From: DAITBA01 sp036824005
GTDB lineage: Bacteria > Pseudomonadota > Gammaproteobacteria > Burkholderiales > Rhodocyclaceae
Assembly: GCA_036824005.1 (NCBI GenBank)
Contig: DAITBA010000002.1
Span: forward strand, 1-64,000
Reading direction: 5' to 3'
DNA length: 64,000 bases
How positions within the stretch are numbered: the stretch's first letter is position 1; each line of letters starts with the position of its first letter. The notes below the pieces were generated by a model that did no database searches, was not told where the DNA came from, and saw only the letters and a list, made by a program, of their open reading frames with translations. Shown one piece after another: positions 15,969 through 25,435 of the stretch. Made by a program: the position numbers and the translations under genes.

Positions 15969-17396
15969 ATGCGCTACATCAGTACCCGCGGCGGCATGCC
16001 GCCCACCGGCTTCTGCGACATCCTTCTCGGCGGTTTGGCCAACGACGGCGGCCTGACCATGCCGGAACGCTATCCGGTAATCAGCCCGACTGAACTGGCC
16101 CGGTGGCGCGGCTACAACTACAGCGAGCTGGCGTTTGCCATCCTGTCGAAGTTCACCGATGACATTCCGCCGGCGGATCTCCGCCGGCTGGTGGACCGGA
16201 CCTATACGGCCGAGGTCTACCGCAATTGCCGGCCCGGACAGCGTGCCGAGGACATCACGCCGGTCCTGACGCTCGAGCCAGGTCTGCACCTGCTGGGGCT
16301 GTCCAATGGGCCGACGCTTGCCTTCAAGGACATGGCCATGCAACTGCTCGGCAATCTGTTCGAGTACGTGCTGGCCAAATCGAACCAGTCGCTGAACATT
16401 CTCGGTGCCACCTCGGGCGACACGGGGTCGAGCGCCGAATACGCCATGCGCGGCAAGTCGCACATCCGTGTCTTCATGCTCTCGCCCCACGGCAAGATGA
16501 GTCGCTTCCAGACGGCGCAGATGTTCTCGCTGCAGGACCCGAACATTTTCAACATTGCCATACGCGGCGTGTTCGACGATTGCCAGGACATCGTCAAGGC
16601 GGTGAGCAACGATCTGGAGTTCAAGACGCGGCTGCGCATCGGTACGGTCAATTCGATCAACTGGGCGCGCGTGTCGGCGCAGGTGGTCTATTACTTCAAG
16701 GGCTACTTCGCGGTCACCCGCGACAACGACGAGAAGGTGAGCTTTGCTGTCCCCTCGGGAAACTTCGGCAACATCTGCGCCGGCCACATCGCGCGCATGA
16801 TGGGATTGCCCATCCATCGCCTGATCCTGGCCACCAACGAGAACGACGTGCTCGACGAATTTTTCCGCACCGGCCGCTACCGGCCCCGGGGTACCTCCGA
16901 GACCATGCACACCAGCAGTCCGTCCATGGACATCTCCAAGGCGTCGAACTTCGAGCGCTTCATCTTCGACCTGACCGGGCGCGACGCCGCGCGGGTGCGC
17001 GAGCTGTGGTCGGCGGTGGATCGCGGCCAGGCCTTCGACCTGGGCGGCACCGCGCTGTTCGGGCGCACCAGGGAGTTTGGCTTCGTCTCGGGCACGAGCA
17101 GCCATGCCGATCGCCTGGCGACGATACGGCGGGTCTGGCGCGATTATGGCGTGATGATCGACACCCACACCGCCGACGGCGTCAAGGTCGGGCTCGAGCG
17201 GCGCGAGCCGGGTGTGCCCCTTGTCTGCCTGGAAACGGCGTTGCCAGCCAAGTTCGAAGATACCATTCGCGAGGCGCTCGGTCGTGCGCCCGAGCGGCCG
17301 GCGGGCTACGAGGACATCGAAGCGTTGCCGCAGCGTTTCGAGGTGATGGATGCCGATGCCCGGGCGGTGAAGGCGTTTATTGCCGAGCGCGCCTGA
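15969..17396 (+). CDS. thrC: threonine synthase
   Basis: PLP enzyme converting O-phosphohomoserine to threonine, the last step of the pathway. The 475 residues begin 'MRYISTRGGMPPTGFCDILL' and contain 'NGPTLAFKDMAMQLLG' with PLP Lys120, 'GATSGDTGSSAEYAMRG', and 'VPSGNFGNICAGHIARMMG'. Length and order match the long (E. coli/yeast type) threonine synthases. It lies 68 bases after the TPR gene and in the same direction as hom, so it may still be co-transcribed with it. Confidence 0.96.
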   Translation: MRYISTRGGMPPTGFCDILLGGLANDGGLTMPERYPVISPTELARWRGYNYSELAFAILSKFTDDIPPADLRRLVDRTYTAEVYRNCRPGQRAEDITPVLTLEPGLHLLGLSNGPTLAFKDMAMQLLGNLFEYVLAKSNQSLNILGATSGDTGSSAEYAMRGKSHIRVFMLSPHGKMSRFQTAQMFSLQDPNIFNIAIRGVFDDCQDIVKAVSNDLEFKTRLRIGTVNSINWARVSAQVVYYFKGYFAVTRDNDEKVSFAVPSGNFGNICAGHIARMMGLPIHRLILATNENDVLDEFFRTGRYRPRGTSETMHTSSPSMDISKASNFERFIFDLTGRDAARVRELWSAVDRGQAFDLGGTALFGRTREFGFVSGTSSHADRLATIRRVWRDYGVMIDTHTADGVKVGLERREPGVPLVCLETALPAKFEDTIREALGRAPERPAGYEDIEALPQRFEVMDADARAVKAFIAERA

Positions 17397-17414
17397 CGCG
17401 CGGCCGGATGTCCG

Positions 17415-17552
17415 TCAGAGGTAGAAGACGGCCGGAAAGACCGTCGCCGCCAGCGCCAAAATCAGCCATTCCAGGTTGTGGCGGGCCAGGAATCCCGTGA
17501 AATGAAGGGCGAGGATCGAGATCGCGGCGATGTAGTACAGGACGAATCCCAT
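17415..17552 (-). CDS. small hypothetical membrane protein
   Basis: A 45-residue protein starting MGFVLYYIAAISILALHF and ending AATVFPAVFYL, with two hydrophobic segments joined by 'LARHNLEWL'. It is probably a two-helix inner-membrane peptide. I do not recognise the family. The frame stays open upstream, but that part runs through the CACAGAG repeat and looks non-coding, so ATG 17552 is the plausible start. It converges on thrC. Confidence 0.55.
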   Translation of the reverse strand: MGFVLYYIAAISILALHFTGFLARHNLEWLILALAATVFPAVFYL

Positions 17553-17686
17553 CCGATTGTCTCCAGTCTGCGCTGTCGTTGATTGCTTGCTTGTACTTGG
17601 AGCATTACGGCGCGAAACCGTGAAATCTTTAACACTTTCTTCGTTCTCTGCCCCCGCCGGTGCGTACGGGGCGGGCAAAGAACGAC

Positions 17687-17825
17687 TCACCACAGAGGAC
17701 GCGGAGGATGCAGAGAAGAACCAAGACGTTGCAGTGAATCCGGCACTCGCCCAGCGAATGGATGGCGAAGAATCCTCCAAGAACCTGTTTTTCCTCCGCG
17801 TCCTCTGTGTCCTCTGCGGTGAAGT
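17687..17825. repeat. CACAGAG-type dispersed inverted repeat
   Basis: Arm CACCACAGAGGACGCGGAGG (from 17689) and its inverted partner CCTCCGCGTCCTCTGTGTCC (17793-17812) flank about 75 bases. It is the same family as at 6101, 19679 and 46511. It fills the gap between the small membrane gene and nadC, and may include the promoter of the former. Confidence 0.75.
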
Positions 17826-17838
17826 GAATCCTGTGAGT

Positions 17839-18687
17839 TCAACGTTCCGTGTGCCGCAGCGACAGGTCGACGGCACGCACGTCCTTGGTCAGACTGCCGA
17901 TGGAGATGCGATCGACGCCGGTCTCGGCGATGGCGCGCACGCGCTCCAGATTGACCCCGCCCGAGGCTTCCAATTGCGCCTTGCCGGCGGCGATCGCTAC
18001 CGCCTCGCGCATGGTGGCGAGATCCATGTTGTCAAGAAGGATCATGGTGGCGCCCGCCGCCAGCGCCTCCCGCAGCTGTGCCAGCGATTCCACCTCGATC
18101 TGGACGAACACCGCTCCCGGCGCGTTCTCGTGGGCGCGCTGCAGGGCTTCGCGGATGCTGCCTGCGGCGATGATGTGGTTTTCCTTGATCAGCACTGCGT
18201 CATACAGGCCGATGCGGTGGTTCATGCCCCCGCCGGTGAGCACGGCGTACTTCTGAGCCAGCCTCAGGCCGGGCAGGGTCTTGCGCGTATCGACGATCCT
18301 GGCCTTCGTGCCGGCGACGGCATCGGCGAAGCGGCGGGTGACGGTGGCGGTGCCTGAAAGCAGCTGGAGAAAATTCAGGGCACAACGCTCGGCGGTGAGC
18401 AGCGCCCGGGTTTCCGCCTCGATCTCACATAGCGTCTGGCCGGCGTTGATACGTTCGCCGTCGCGCACGTCCCAGGCAATCCGGGCGGTGGGGTCGAGGG
18501 TGTGGAAGCAGGCATCGAACCAGGCGGTGCCGCACAGCACGGCATCCTCGCGGCTGATGACGGTGCCGCGGGCGATGCGTCCGGCGGGAATGAGATACGA
18601 GGTCAGATCGCCCGTACCGACGTCTTCGGCGAGAGCGGTGGCGACATTGCGCTGGATCTCGATCGCGAGTTGCACGGCGAATTCCAT
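17839..18687 (-). CDS. nadC: nicotinate-nucleotide pyrophosphorylase (quinolinate PRTase)
   Basis: Converts quinolinate and PRPP to nicotinate mononucleotide in de novo NAD synthesis. From ATG 18687 it has 282 residues. Key motifs are 'AERCALNFLQLLSGTAT', 'IVDTRKTLPGLRLAQKYAV', 'GGGMNHRIGLYDAVLIKENH', 'EVESLAQ' and 'LEASGGVNLE'. The start is chosen because GGGAG lies 6 bases before this ATG; a second ATG at 18693 sits right on that ribosome site, and the frame is open further upstream. It is leftward, downstream of the EamA transporter gene. Confidence 0.95.
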   Translation of the reverse strand: MEFAVQLAIEIQRNVATALAEDVGTGDLTSYLIPAGRIARGTVISREDAVLCGTAWFDACFHTLDPTARIAWDVRDGERINAGQTLCEIEAETRALLTAERCALNFLQLLSGTATVTRRFADAVAGTKARIVDTRKTLPGLRLAQKYAVLTGGGMNHRIGLYDAVLIKENHIIAAGSIREALQRAHENAPGAVFVQIEVESLAQLREALAAGATMILLDNMDLATMREAVAIAAGKAQLEASGGVNLERVRAIAETGVDRISIGSLTKDVRAVDLSLRHTER

Positions 18688-18746
18688 GGTCATCTCCCGC
18701 GTGGCGGATGCCGTCATTCTAGCACCGCCGGCGGCGACGATAACCC

Positions 18747-19631
18747 TCAATGGCCACGCCTGTTCATGCCGCGACGCTCGGCCAGGGCGATGGCTAGTCC
18801 GCCGGCGGCGATGACGACCATGCCTGCTGTCGACCACAGATCTGGCAGGTGGTCGAACACCAGCCAGCCGAGCAGCGTTGCCCAGATCAACTGCACGTAG
18901 AGGAAGGGGCTGATTGTCGACACCGGTGCGTGGCGGAAGGCGTGAATAAGCAGGAAGTGACCGGCGCCGCCGTAGATACCCAGAGTGGCGATCGCCAGCG
19001 CCTGCATTGGTGTCGGTACGGGGCCGCCCCAGAACCAGGGCAGGGCCCCGGTCATGACGACGCTGCCCACCAGCGCCGTATAGAACAGCATCGTCAGCGG
19101 CGACTCGCTGGCCGAGAGCTGGCGGGTCAGGATCTGGTAGATGCTATAGCATATGGCGGCTCCCAAGGCGAACGCGACACCCACACCCGCCAGCGCGCTG
19201 CCGGGCCGGGCGATCAACAGCACGCCGACAAAGCCCGCCAGCACCGCCGCCCATCGCACCCCACCGATCCGCTCTCCCAGCCACGGGCCGGCGAGCAGGA
19301 CGACGATCAGGGGCGAGAGGAAGCCCAACGCCGTCGTCTCCGCCAGCGGCATCAGGCGCAGCGCCGCGATGCCAAGGCTGGTCGTGGCGAGCAGCATGAG
19401 GGCGCGCACGATTTGCGAACCGGCGCGTCGCGTGCGCAACAGCCGGCCGCGCATGGCGGGCACCAGGAACACGACCATCAACACGCAATGGACCGTGTAC
19501 CGCGCCCACACCAGTAGCGGCACGGCAAAGGTCTGGCTGAGATGCTTCGCCGTCGCATCGAGAAGTGCGAACAGCGCCAGCGCCACCAGCATGAGCGCGA
19601 TGCCGTGCAGGGGATGGGCAGGTAGAGTCAT
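18747..19631 (-). CDS. EamA-family (DMT superfamily) transporter
   Basis: A 294-residue inner-membrane protein with about ten hydrophobic helices, arranged as two EamA repeats ('GIALMLVALALFALLDATAKHL' opens the first, 'GVGVAFALGAAICYSIYQIL' the second). Such proteins are drug/metabolite exporters or importers; the substrate cannot be read from sequence. The ATG is preceded by GGAG at a 5-base spacing. It ends 59 bases before nadC in the same direction, so it may share a transcript with it. Confidence 0.88.
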   Translation of the reverse strand: MTLPAHPLHGIALMLVALALFALLDATAKHLSQTFAVPLLVWARYTVHCVLMVVFLVPAMRGRLLRTRRAGSQIVRALMLLATTSLGIAALRLMPLAETTALGFLSPLIVVLLAGPWLGERIGGVRWAAVLAGFVGVLLIARPGSALAGVGVAFALGAAICYSIYQILTRQLSASESPLTMLFYTALVGSVVMTGALPWFWGGPVPTPMQALAIATLGIYGGAGHFLLIHAFRHAPVSTISPFLYVQLIWATLLGWLVFDHLPDLWSTAGMVVIAAGGLAIALAERRGMNRRGH

Positions 19632-19678
19632 TCCGGCTCCACCTGCTTCGCGCCCTGGCTCTCCCGGTGCCGCTCATG

Positions 19679-19700
19679 GGTCTCTGTGCCTCTGTGCTTC
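19679..19700. repeat. CACAGAG-type repeat, single arm
   Basis: Contains TCTCTGTGCCTCTGTGCTTC, the same unit as the right arm at 6150-6175. No inverted partner is seen nearby, so this may be a decayed copy. It lies between the EamA transporter and the divergent histone-deacetylase-family gene. Confidence 0.55.
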
Positions 19701-19857
19701 GTCACTTTCCGATTTCCGACGCGTCCGGCGCAACAGCATAGCAGGCGACGCTCGCGCACCGATCGCGCGCCGGGGCTTGCCGCGCACCGCGTTGCGGCGG
19801 TAATGTAGCAGCGGATACCCATGTCTGCAGCGGCGCTGTAGCGTTGGAGGAGCGTTT

Positions 19858-20805
19858 ATGTCGTCGCCGGTCACTCTCTACGTCGGTCAGGCGCTTGCCC
19901 GCTACGGCTTCCCGGAAGGCCATCCTTTTGGCATCGACCGCCAGGGTGCCTTCTGGCAGGAGGTGCTGCGCCAGGGGCTGGACAAGCGGGTCAATGTCAG
20001 CGAGCCGCGCGCGGCGAGCCGCAACGAGCTGCTGCGCTTCCACACCGCGGACCATGTCGATTGGGTCAAGTCGCAGTCCGACGTCGGTCACGGCTATCTC
20101 GACTACGGCGACACACCTGTCTTTCCCGGGGTGTTCGAAGCGGCCGCGACGGTTACGGGTACGGCCCTGGAGGCGCTGGAGCGCATCATGGCGGGGGAGG
20201 CGCGGCGCAGCTTCCAGGCCATCGGCGGCATGCACCATGCGCGGCGTCATAGTGCGGCCGGGTTCTGCGTCTTCAACGATCTCGGCCTGGTGATTGACAC
20301 GCTGCGCGCCCGTTTCGGCGTCCGGCGCGTGGCCTATGTCGACATCGATGTCCATCATGGCGATGGCGTGTTCTACTCCTACGAGGACGATCCCGATCTC
20401 ATCCTCGCCGACATCCACGAGGACGGCCGCTACCTCTACCCGGGTACCGGCCACGCCTATGAGACCGGTCGCGCCGAGGCAAAGGGGACGAAGCTCAATC
20501 TGCCTCTCGAGCCGGGCGCGGGTAACCGGGAGTTCTTTGCCGTCTGGGAAGTCGTGGTCGAACATCTGCGGCGGTTCAAACCGGAGTTCCTCGTCTTCCA
20601 GTGCGGCGCCGACAGCCTTGCCGGCGACCCGCTCGCCCACCTCATGCTGACGCCCGTCGCGCATACCCACGCAGCGCGCAGTCTGTGCGACCTGGCCGAC
20701 GAGTTGTGCGGCGGCCGGCTTATGGCATTCGGCGGCGGCGGCTACGATCTGAACAACCTTGCGGCCGGCTGGTGCGCGGTGCTTGGCGAGATGGCAAAGG
20801 AGTAG
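19858..20805 (+). CDS. histone-deacetylase-family hydrolase
   Basis: Zinc-dependent deacetylase-fold protein (AcuC/HDAC/acetylpolyamine amidohydrolase superfamily), 315 residues, cytoplasmic. Motifs are 'GGMHHARRHSAAGFCVFND' (tandem His), 'YVDIDVHHGDGVFYSY' (zinc Asp and His), 'QCGADSLAGDP' (zinc Asp) and 'GGGGYDLNNLA'. The ATG follows TTGGAGGAG at good spacing. In bacteria such enzymes act on acetylpolyamines or acetyl-lysine; which applies here is unknown. It converges on nnr, beyond which lies a second member of the same superfamily. Confidence 0.9.
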   Translation: MSSPVTLYVGQALARYGFPEGHPFGIDRQGAFWQEVLRQGLDKRVNVSEPRAASRNELLRFHTADHVDWVKSQSDVGHGYLDYGDTPVFPGVFEAAATVTGTALEALERIMAGEARRSFQAIGGMHHARRHSAAGFCVFNDLGLVIDTLRARFGVRRVAYVDIDVHHGDGVFYSYEDDPDLILADIHEDGRYLYPGTGHAYETGRAEAKGTKLNLPLEPGAGNREFFAVWEVVVEHLRRFKPEFLVFQCGADSLAGDPLAHLMLTPVAHTHAARSLCDLADELCGGRLMAFGGGGYDLNNLAAGWCAVLGEMAKE

Positions 20806-20862
20806 CCGCCAGAGCCGTCCGCGTGCGCATGAGGCGGTCCAGGCATGCGCCGCCCGCCCGTG

Positions 20863-22386
20863 TTACGAAATGCGCCCCCCGTTCTCCGCGTTCGACGCGA
20901 CCAGGCGGTTGAGCAGCGTCCGCGCTGCGTCGATCAACTCGCCGGCGGCGAGCCCGACCGGGCCTACGCCTGCGGCCACGAGCGCATCCGCCGCACCGCC
21001 ATGCAGATAGACAGCGCCTGCCAGCGCGTGCCCTGCACCCCAACCCTGGGCGAGCAGCGCGGCCGCCATGCCGGTGAGCACGTCGCCCATGCCGGCGCTG
21101 GCCATGCCCGGATTGCCGCTGATGTTGATGAACCAGCGGCCATCGGGGAAGGCAATGATGCTGCCGCATCCCTTGAGCACTGCGCACGCGTTCAGTTCTC
21201 GCGCCAGCTTCACTGCGGCGCCGATGCGGTCGAGCTGTACGCCGGCGGTCGTGCCGCCCAGCAGCCGCGCCGCTTCTGCCGGGTGCGGTGTGATCAGAGT
21301 CGGCTGGGTGCGCCGTGCCACGTGCCGCGCCAGCACCGGATGCGCCGCCACGAGGTTAAGCGCATCGGCATCAAGCACCAGGGGCAGTGGCAGGTCCGCC
21401 GCCGCACGCAGCAGCGCAAGCGCAGTCTCGCTCTGACCGAGGCCCGGGCCGACGGCGAGACAGGTCACGATGCCCTCTTCCAGGATGCGCCGGGCGCTGC
21501 GCAGCATCAGCTCCGGCTGCGCCGGGTCCACGGTAGGTGCGGCCCGATCGAGCAAGCCGACGAAGACGCGGCCGGCGCCTAACTTGAGGGCGGCGCGGCC
21601 GGCGAGCAGTGCCGCACCGACCATGCCGGCGGCCCCGCCGAGAATGCCGATGCTGCCGTTCAAGCCCTTGTGGTTGTTTTTCGGCCGGGGTGCAAGCAGA
21701 TGGGCAAACATGGACGGGGTGACGGTCAGGCCCTCGGGCGCCGCCGCACCGACGACGTCGATCCCCAGGTCATGGACGCTGAGGTCACCGCAGTGATCGG
21801 GGCCATCGAGGGTGAGTAGCCCCGGCTTGAGGGCGATGAGGGTGGCGGTATGACGCGCCCGCACGGCCGTGCCCAGCACTCGGCCAGTGTCGGCATCCAG
21901 TCCGCTCGGGATATCTATGGCGAGCAGCGGACAGCGCAAGGTATTCAGCCGGCCGATCCATTCGGCATAGCGGCCCTCGATCGGGCGCTGCAGGCCGATG
22001 CCGAACAGGGCGTCGACGGCCAGTGCGAACTCCACGCCCGACGGCGGCTCGGGCACGATGTCGCCGCCCGCGTCACGCCATGCGTCGAAAGCGGCACGGG
22101 CGTCCGCCGGCAGTCGCGCCGGATCGCCGACGAAGGCCACGGTCACGTCATGGCCAGCCTGCTTGAGCACGCGTGCGACGACGAAACCATCGCCGCCGTT
22201 GTTGCCCGGCCCGGCGGCGATGAGTACCGGGCCGCTGCGCCCGGCGACGAGGCGCGACGCCACGTCAGCCGTCGCGGCCCCGGCACGCTCCATCAGCGGC
22301 AGTTGCGGCAGAAACTGCTGTTCGATGGCGCGTATTCCTGCCACGCGAAAGACGGGCTGGGATGCAGTGAATGAGTCGTCCGGCAT
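20863..22386 (-). CDS. nnr: bifunctional NAD(P)H-hydrate epimerase/dehydratase
   Basis: Repairs hydrated NADH and NADPH. The 507 residues combine an N-terminal YjeF epimerase domain (about 1-215, 'AAGPGNNGGDGFVVARVL', 'AVDALFGIGL', 'AIDIPSGLDADTG') and a C-terminal ribokinase-like ADP-dependent dehydratase domain (about 230-505, 'NHKGLNGSIGILGGAAG', 'LDADALNLVA', 'TPHPAEAARLLG', 'GNPGMASAGMGDVLTGM'). Length equals the fused E. coli Nnr. It reads leftward, 75 bases after the second HDAC-like gene, and they are probably co-transcribed. Confidence 0.95.
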   Translation of the reverse strand: MPDDSFTASQPVFRVAGIRAIEQQFLPQLPLMERAGAATADVASRLVAGRSGPVLIAAGPGNNGGDGFVVARVLKQAGHDVTVAFVGDPARLPADARAAFDAWRDAGGDIVPEPPSGVEFALAVDALFGIGLQRPIEGRYAEWIGRLNTLRCPLLAIDIPSGLDADTGRVLGTAVRARHTATLIALKPGLLTLDGPDHCGDLSVHDLGIDVVGAAAPEGLTVTPSMFAHLLAPRPKNNHKGLNGSIGILGGAAGMVGAALLAGRAALKLGAGRVFVGLLDRAAPTVDPAQPELMLRSARRILEEGIVTCLAVGPGLGQSETALALLRAAADLPLPLVLDADALNLVAAHPVLARHVARRTQPTLITPHPAEAARLLGGTTAGVQLDRIGAAVKLARELNACAVLKGCGSIIAFPDGRWFINISGNPGMASAGMGDVLTGMAAALLAQGWGAGHALAGAVYLHGGAADALVAAGVGPVGLAAGELIDAARTLLNRLVASNAENGGRIS

Positions 22387-22461
22387 GAGCTGATCCTCTT
22401 GCTATCCGGACGATTGTACCGCCCGCGGCGGTCAAGGCGGCGGCAGCGTCGGATTGTGCGT

Positions 22462-23361
22462 TCAGCCGAGCAGCGTCCGCGCCGTCAGGATGGTCTGCGC
22501 ATGAATCCTGACCGTGTCGTCGATGTCGCAGCCATAGCCGCCGGCCATGGCAAGCGCCACTGGCACTTTCCGCGCCTTGCAGGCGGTGAGCACCAGGTCG
22601 TCGCGCGCTGCCAGCCCCGCCGTGGTGAGCTTGAGCCGGCCGTAGCGGTCGCCCTCGTAGGGGTCGGCGCCGGCGAGATAGATCGCCAGCCCGGCATCGA
22701 AACGGGCGAAGATACCCTCCAGCGCCTTTTCCAGCGCGTACAGATAGTCGGCGTCGCCAGTGCCGTCCGGCAGTTCGACATCGAAGTCGCTCTGCGCCTT
22801 GCGGAACGGAAAGTTGTTCGCACCGTGGATCGAGAAGGTGAAGGTGTTCGGATCGTCGGCCAGAATGGCGGCGGTGCCGTCGCCCTGATGCACGTCGCAG
22901 TCGATGATCAGCACCCGCTCGGCGCGGCTCTCGGCGCGCATGGCGAAGGCGGCGATGGCGGCGTCGTTGAAAACGCAGAAGCCGGCGCCGAAGTCGCGGT
23001 GGGCATGATGGGTGCCGCCGGCGAGGTTGGCGGCGCAGCCTTCGGCCAGGGCGGCGCGGCAGGCCGCCAGGGTCGCGCCGGCGGAGCGGCGCGCGCGCTC
23101 GACGAGCTGCGGCGACCAAGGAAAGCCGATGCGGCGCTGCTCCCGCTCATCCAGCAGCCCTTCGGTCACGCGGCGCAGGTAGTCGGGGCAGTGGGCGCGC
23201 CGGATCGCCTCGTCACTCGCGGCTGCCGGCACGCGGAAATCATCGGCGCCGAACGCGCCGCTGCCCGCCAACCGCTCGCGCAGCCGGGCGTACTTCTCCA
23301 TGGGAAAACGATGCCCCGCCGGCAGGGGAAGGACGAAGTGGTCGGCGTAGAAGAGTTTCAT
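22462..23361 (-). CDS. histone-deacetylase-family hydrolase (second copy)
   Basis: Second deacetylase-fold gene, 299 residues from ATG 23361 (an in-frame ATG at 23397 is possible). Motifs are 'GGTHHAHRDFGAGFCVFND' (tandem His), 'LIIDCDVHQGDGTAAI', 'LAGADPYEGDRYGRLKLT' and 'MAGGYGCDIDDTV'. It starts 'MKLFYADHFVLPLPAGHRFPM', typical of the bacterial class IV-like/AcuC-type group. It differs strongly from the gene at 19858, so the two are not a recent duplication. Substrate unknown. It is upstream of nnr in the same direction. Confidence 0.9.
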   Translation of the reverse strand: MKLFYADHFVLPLPAGHRFPMEKYARLRERLAGSGAFGADDFRVPAAASDEAIRRAHCPDYLRRVTEGLLDEREQRRIGFPWSPQLVERARRSAGATLAACRAALAEGCAANLAGGTHHAHRDFGAGFCVFNDAAIAAFAMRAESRAERVLIIDCDVHQGDGTAAILADDPNTFTFSIHGANNFPFRKAQSDFDVELPDGTGDADYLYALEKALEGIFARFDAGLAIYLAGADPYEGDRYGRLKLTTAGLAARDDLVLTACKARKVPVALAMAGGYGCDIDDTVRIHAQTILTARTLLG

Positions 23362-23680
23362 GCAGAGGAGACGATCATCCTTCGATGTCTTGGGCATGGG
23401 CAGATGATTGAAGACGGGCGCGTCTTACCGTCGAGCATCCTAGCACTCAGGGCGCGTTCCACGGCGCGCACGCGCCTGCCCGGCAAGGTATCGCCGCGCG
23501 TCATCATCGCGTAAGCTTGCGGATCAACGAACAGCGTCCAACCTCGGCAATTCATGAAGCGCGTCACATCCGGCATCTATCGCGGTCATTACCATGAATC
23601 GGATTCCGGCGGCATCGCTGCCGGGCGGCCGATGGTGTGGACGTGCGATGTCTTTGGCATTGAGAATTCTGGCGGCGGTG

Positions 23681-25126
23681 ATGACGTCGCATAAGCGTGA
23701 TACGGCGCCTGCCGACAAGGCCCGCGAGCGCAGCGTCCTCGCGCGCGGCTGGGAGAAGGTGCGCGCGGCGTGGCACGGCCTTGCGGGCGGCGGGGATGAC
23801 GATGGCGAGTCCAAGCGCGACGCCGGCCTGAGTGCTCGCCAGCTTTCCCAGCTGCGCCGCACGCTCGCCGAGTGCGTCGAGGAAGTCGGCGGCGAGGTGT
23901 CGGCGCGCCAGCGGGTGGCGCGCATCGGCGATCTCTACCTCGGGCTCGGGGACGCCGGAAAGCGCGATTTCCTGAAGCTGCTCGCAGGCGAGTTCGGTCC
24001 CTCGCCCAAGGCCATTGCGGCCGCGATCAGCGATTATCTCGGCGCCGGCGACGACGCCGGGCGGCGCCAACGGGAAAGCGCGCTGCGCCAGGCATTGCGC
24101 TCGCCGCGCATCAAGGTATTCATCCAATTCAATGCGCTGCCCGACGGCGTGCGCTTCCTGGTGCAGTTGCGCGCCGACGTGCTGCGTCTGCTGCGCGAGC
24201 TGCCCGAACTGGCGCCGCTCGACGAGGAGTTGTTCGCCCTGCTGTCGAGCTGGTTCGATGTCGGTTTCCTGAGCCTGCAGCGCATTACCTGGAGTTCGCC
24301 GGCAGCGCTGCTGGAAAAGCTCATCGCCTACGAAGCGGTGCACGAGATCCGCTCCTGGAACGACTTGCGCAACCGCCTCGACTCGGACCGGCGGCTGTAC
24401 GCCTTCTTCCACCCGCGCATGCCCGACGAGCCGCTGATCTTCGTCGAAGTGGCGCTCGTAAAGCGCCTGGCAGACAATGTCCAGCGCCTGCTCGACGAGT
24501 CGAGCCCGACCATCGATCCGGCCCAGGCGGACACGGCGATCTTTTACTCGATCTCCAACACCCAAGCCGGACTGCGGGGGGTCAGTTTCGGCAACTTCCT
24601 GATCAAGCGGGTGGTGGACGACCTGCGCAAGGATTTTCCGCGGCTGCGCACCTTTGCCACCCTGTCGCCAATTCCTCTGTTCCGGCGCTGGCTCGATGCG
24701 CAGCTGGCCGGGCACGCCGAGCAGGCCGTCGTGCCCGCAGGCGGCAGTGGCGAGCTGGCGCTCGATCTGCGTGCGATACTCAAGACCGACAAGTGGCTCG
24801 AGGACGAGGGGCTGCGCGCGCGGCTGGAAGCGCCGCTGCGGCATCTGTGCGCCAACTACCTGATCCACGCCCGCGAGGGTGACAAGCCTTTTGACCCTGT
24901 CGCCCGCTTTCACCTCGGCAATGGCGCACGCATCGAGCGCTTGAACTGGCTGGCCGACACCTCGCCGAAGGGACTCAAGCAGTCCCTCGGGCTGATGGTG
25001 AATTATCTATACGATCTCGATGACATCGAGGCCAACCACGAGGCCTTCGCCCGCGGCGGTGCAGTGACTGCCTCCAGCGGCGTGCGCCGGCTGTTGCGCC
25101 GGCCGAAACCCTCCACGGCGGCCTGA
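23681..25126 (+). CDS. malonyl-CoA decarboxylase
   Basis: Decarboxylates malonyl-CoA to acetyl-CoA, controlling or recycling malonyl-CoA. An N-terminal four-helix region (about 60-170) is followed by the GNAT-fold catalytic domain with 'HPRMPDEPLIFVEVAL', 'FYSISNTQAGLRGVSFGNFLIK', 'TFATLSPIPLFRRWL' and 'DPVARFHLGNGARIERLNW', containing the conserved His. From ATG 23681 it has 481 residues; ATGs at 23594 and 23648 are also in frame and none has a clear ribosome site, so the start is uncertain. The C-terminus SGVRRLLRRP is not a canonical targeting signal in bacteria. Confidence 0.9.
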   Translation: MTSHKRDTAPADKARERSVLARGWEKVRAAWHGLAGGGDDDGESKRDAGLSARQLSQLRRTLAECVEEVGGEVSARQRVARIGDLYLGLGDAGKRDFLKLLAGEFGPSPKAIAAAISDYLGAGDDAGRRQRESALRQALRSPRIKVFIQFNALPDGVRFLVQLRADVLRLLRELPELAPLDEELFALLSSWFDVGFLSLQRITWSSPAALLEKLIAYEAVHEIRSWNDLRNRLDSDRRLYAFFHPRMPDEPLIFVEVALVKRLADNVQRLLDESSPTIDPAQADTAIFYSISNTQAGLRGVSFGNFLIKRVVDDLRKDFPRLRTFATLSPIPLFRRWLDAQLAGHAEQAVVPAGGSGELALDLRAILKTDKWLEDEGLRARLEAPLRHLCANYLIHAREGDKPFDPVARFHLGNGARIERLNWLADTSPKGLKQSLGLMVNYLYDLDDIEANHEAFARGGAVTASSGVRRLLRRPKPSTAA

Positions 25127-25435
25127 GGCTGCTACCATATCGTGCATTGCGCGTCATTGCGCCGCGCAGCGGATTGACTCCCGCTCCGCCATGCTCTAAA
25201 CATAGAGAATGGTCAGGGCCGGCCGGATCTTCCCGGGCCGGCAGCCCGTCCGGGACGGGCAAGTTTTCCGGGCGCGGTCGCAGACGCGACACCTGGAGCG
25301 CCAAACAACTAGACAACGACATTTCACAAGAACAGTGGACATACCGCCGCGCTCGATTTGCATTGCCTATTCCCGTAGCGAACGACGAACGTTCCGGCCT
25401 CCCGCGGCGTCTTCCCGACCTCCACGGAGTTGCCG
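25127..25435. other. intergenic leader of the CHAT operon
   Basis: Apart from a candidate promoter at 25174-25202, no conserved frame or RNA is recognised in this 309-base gap. The stretch GGCCGGATC...GGGCCGGCAGCCCGTCC near 25217-25255 could form hairpins, giving a long structured 5' leader of about 230 bases before the first gene. Confidence 0.3.
25174..25202 (+). promoter_or_regulatory. candidate sigma-70 promoter of the CHAT operon
   Basis: TTGACT (25174-25179), 17 bases, then TAAACA (25197-25202). The -35 is one base from consensus and the -10 is weaker. It is the best such pair before the four-gene operon. Confidence 0.4.
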
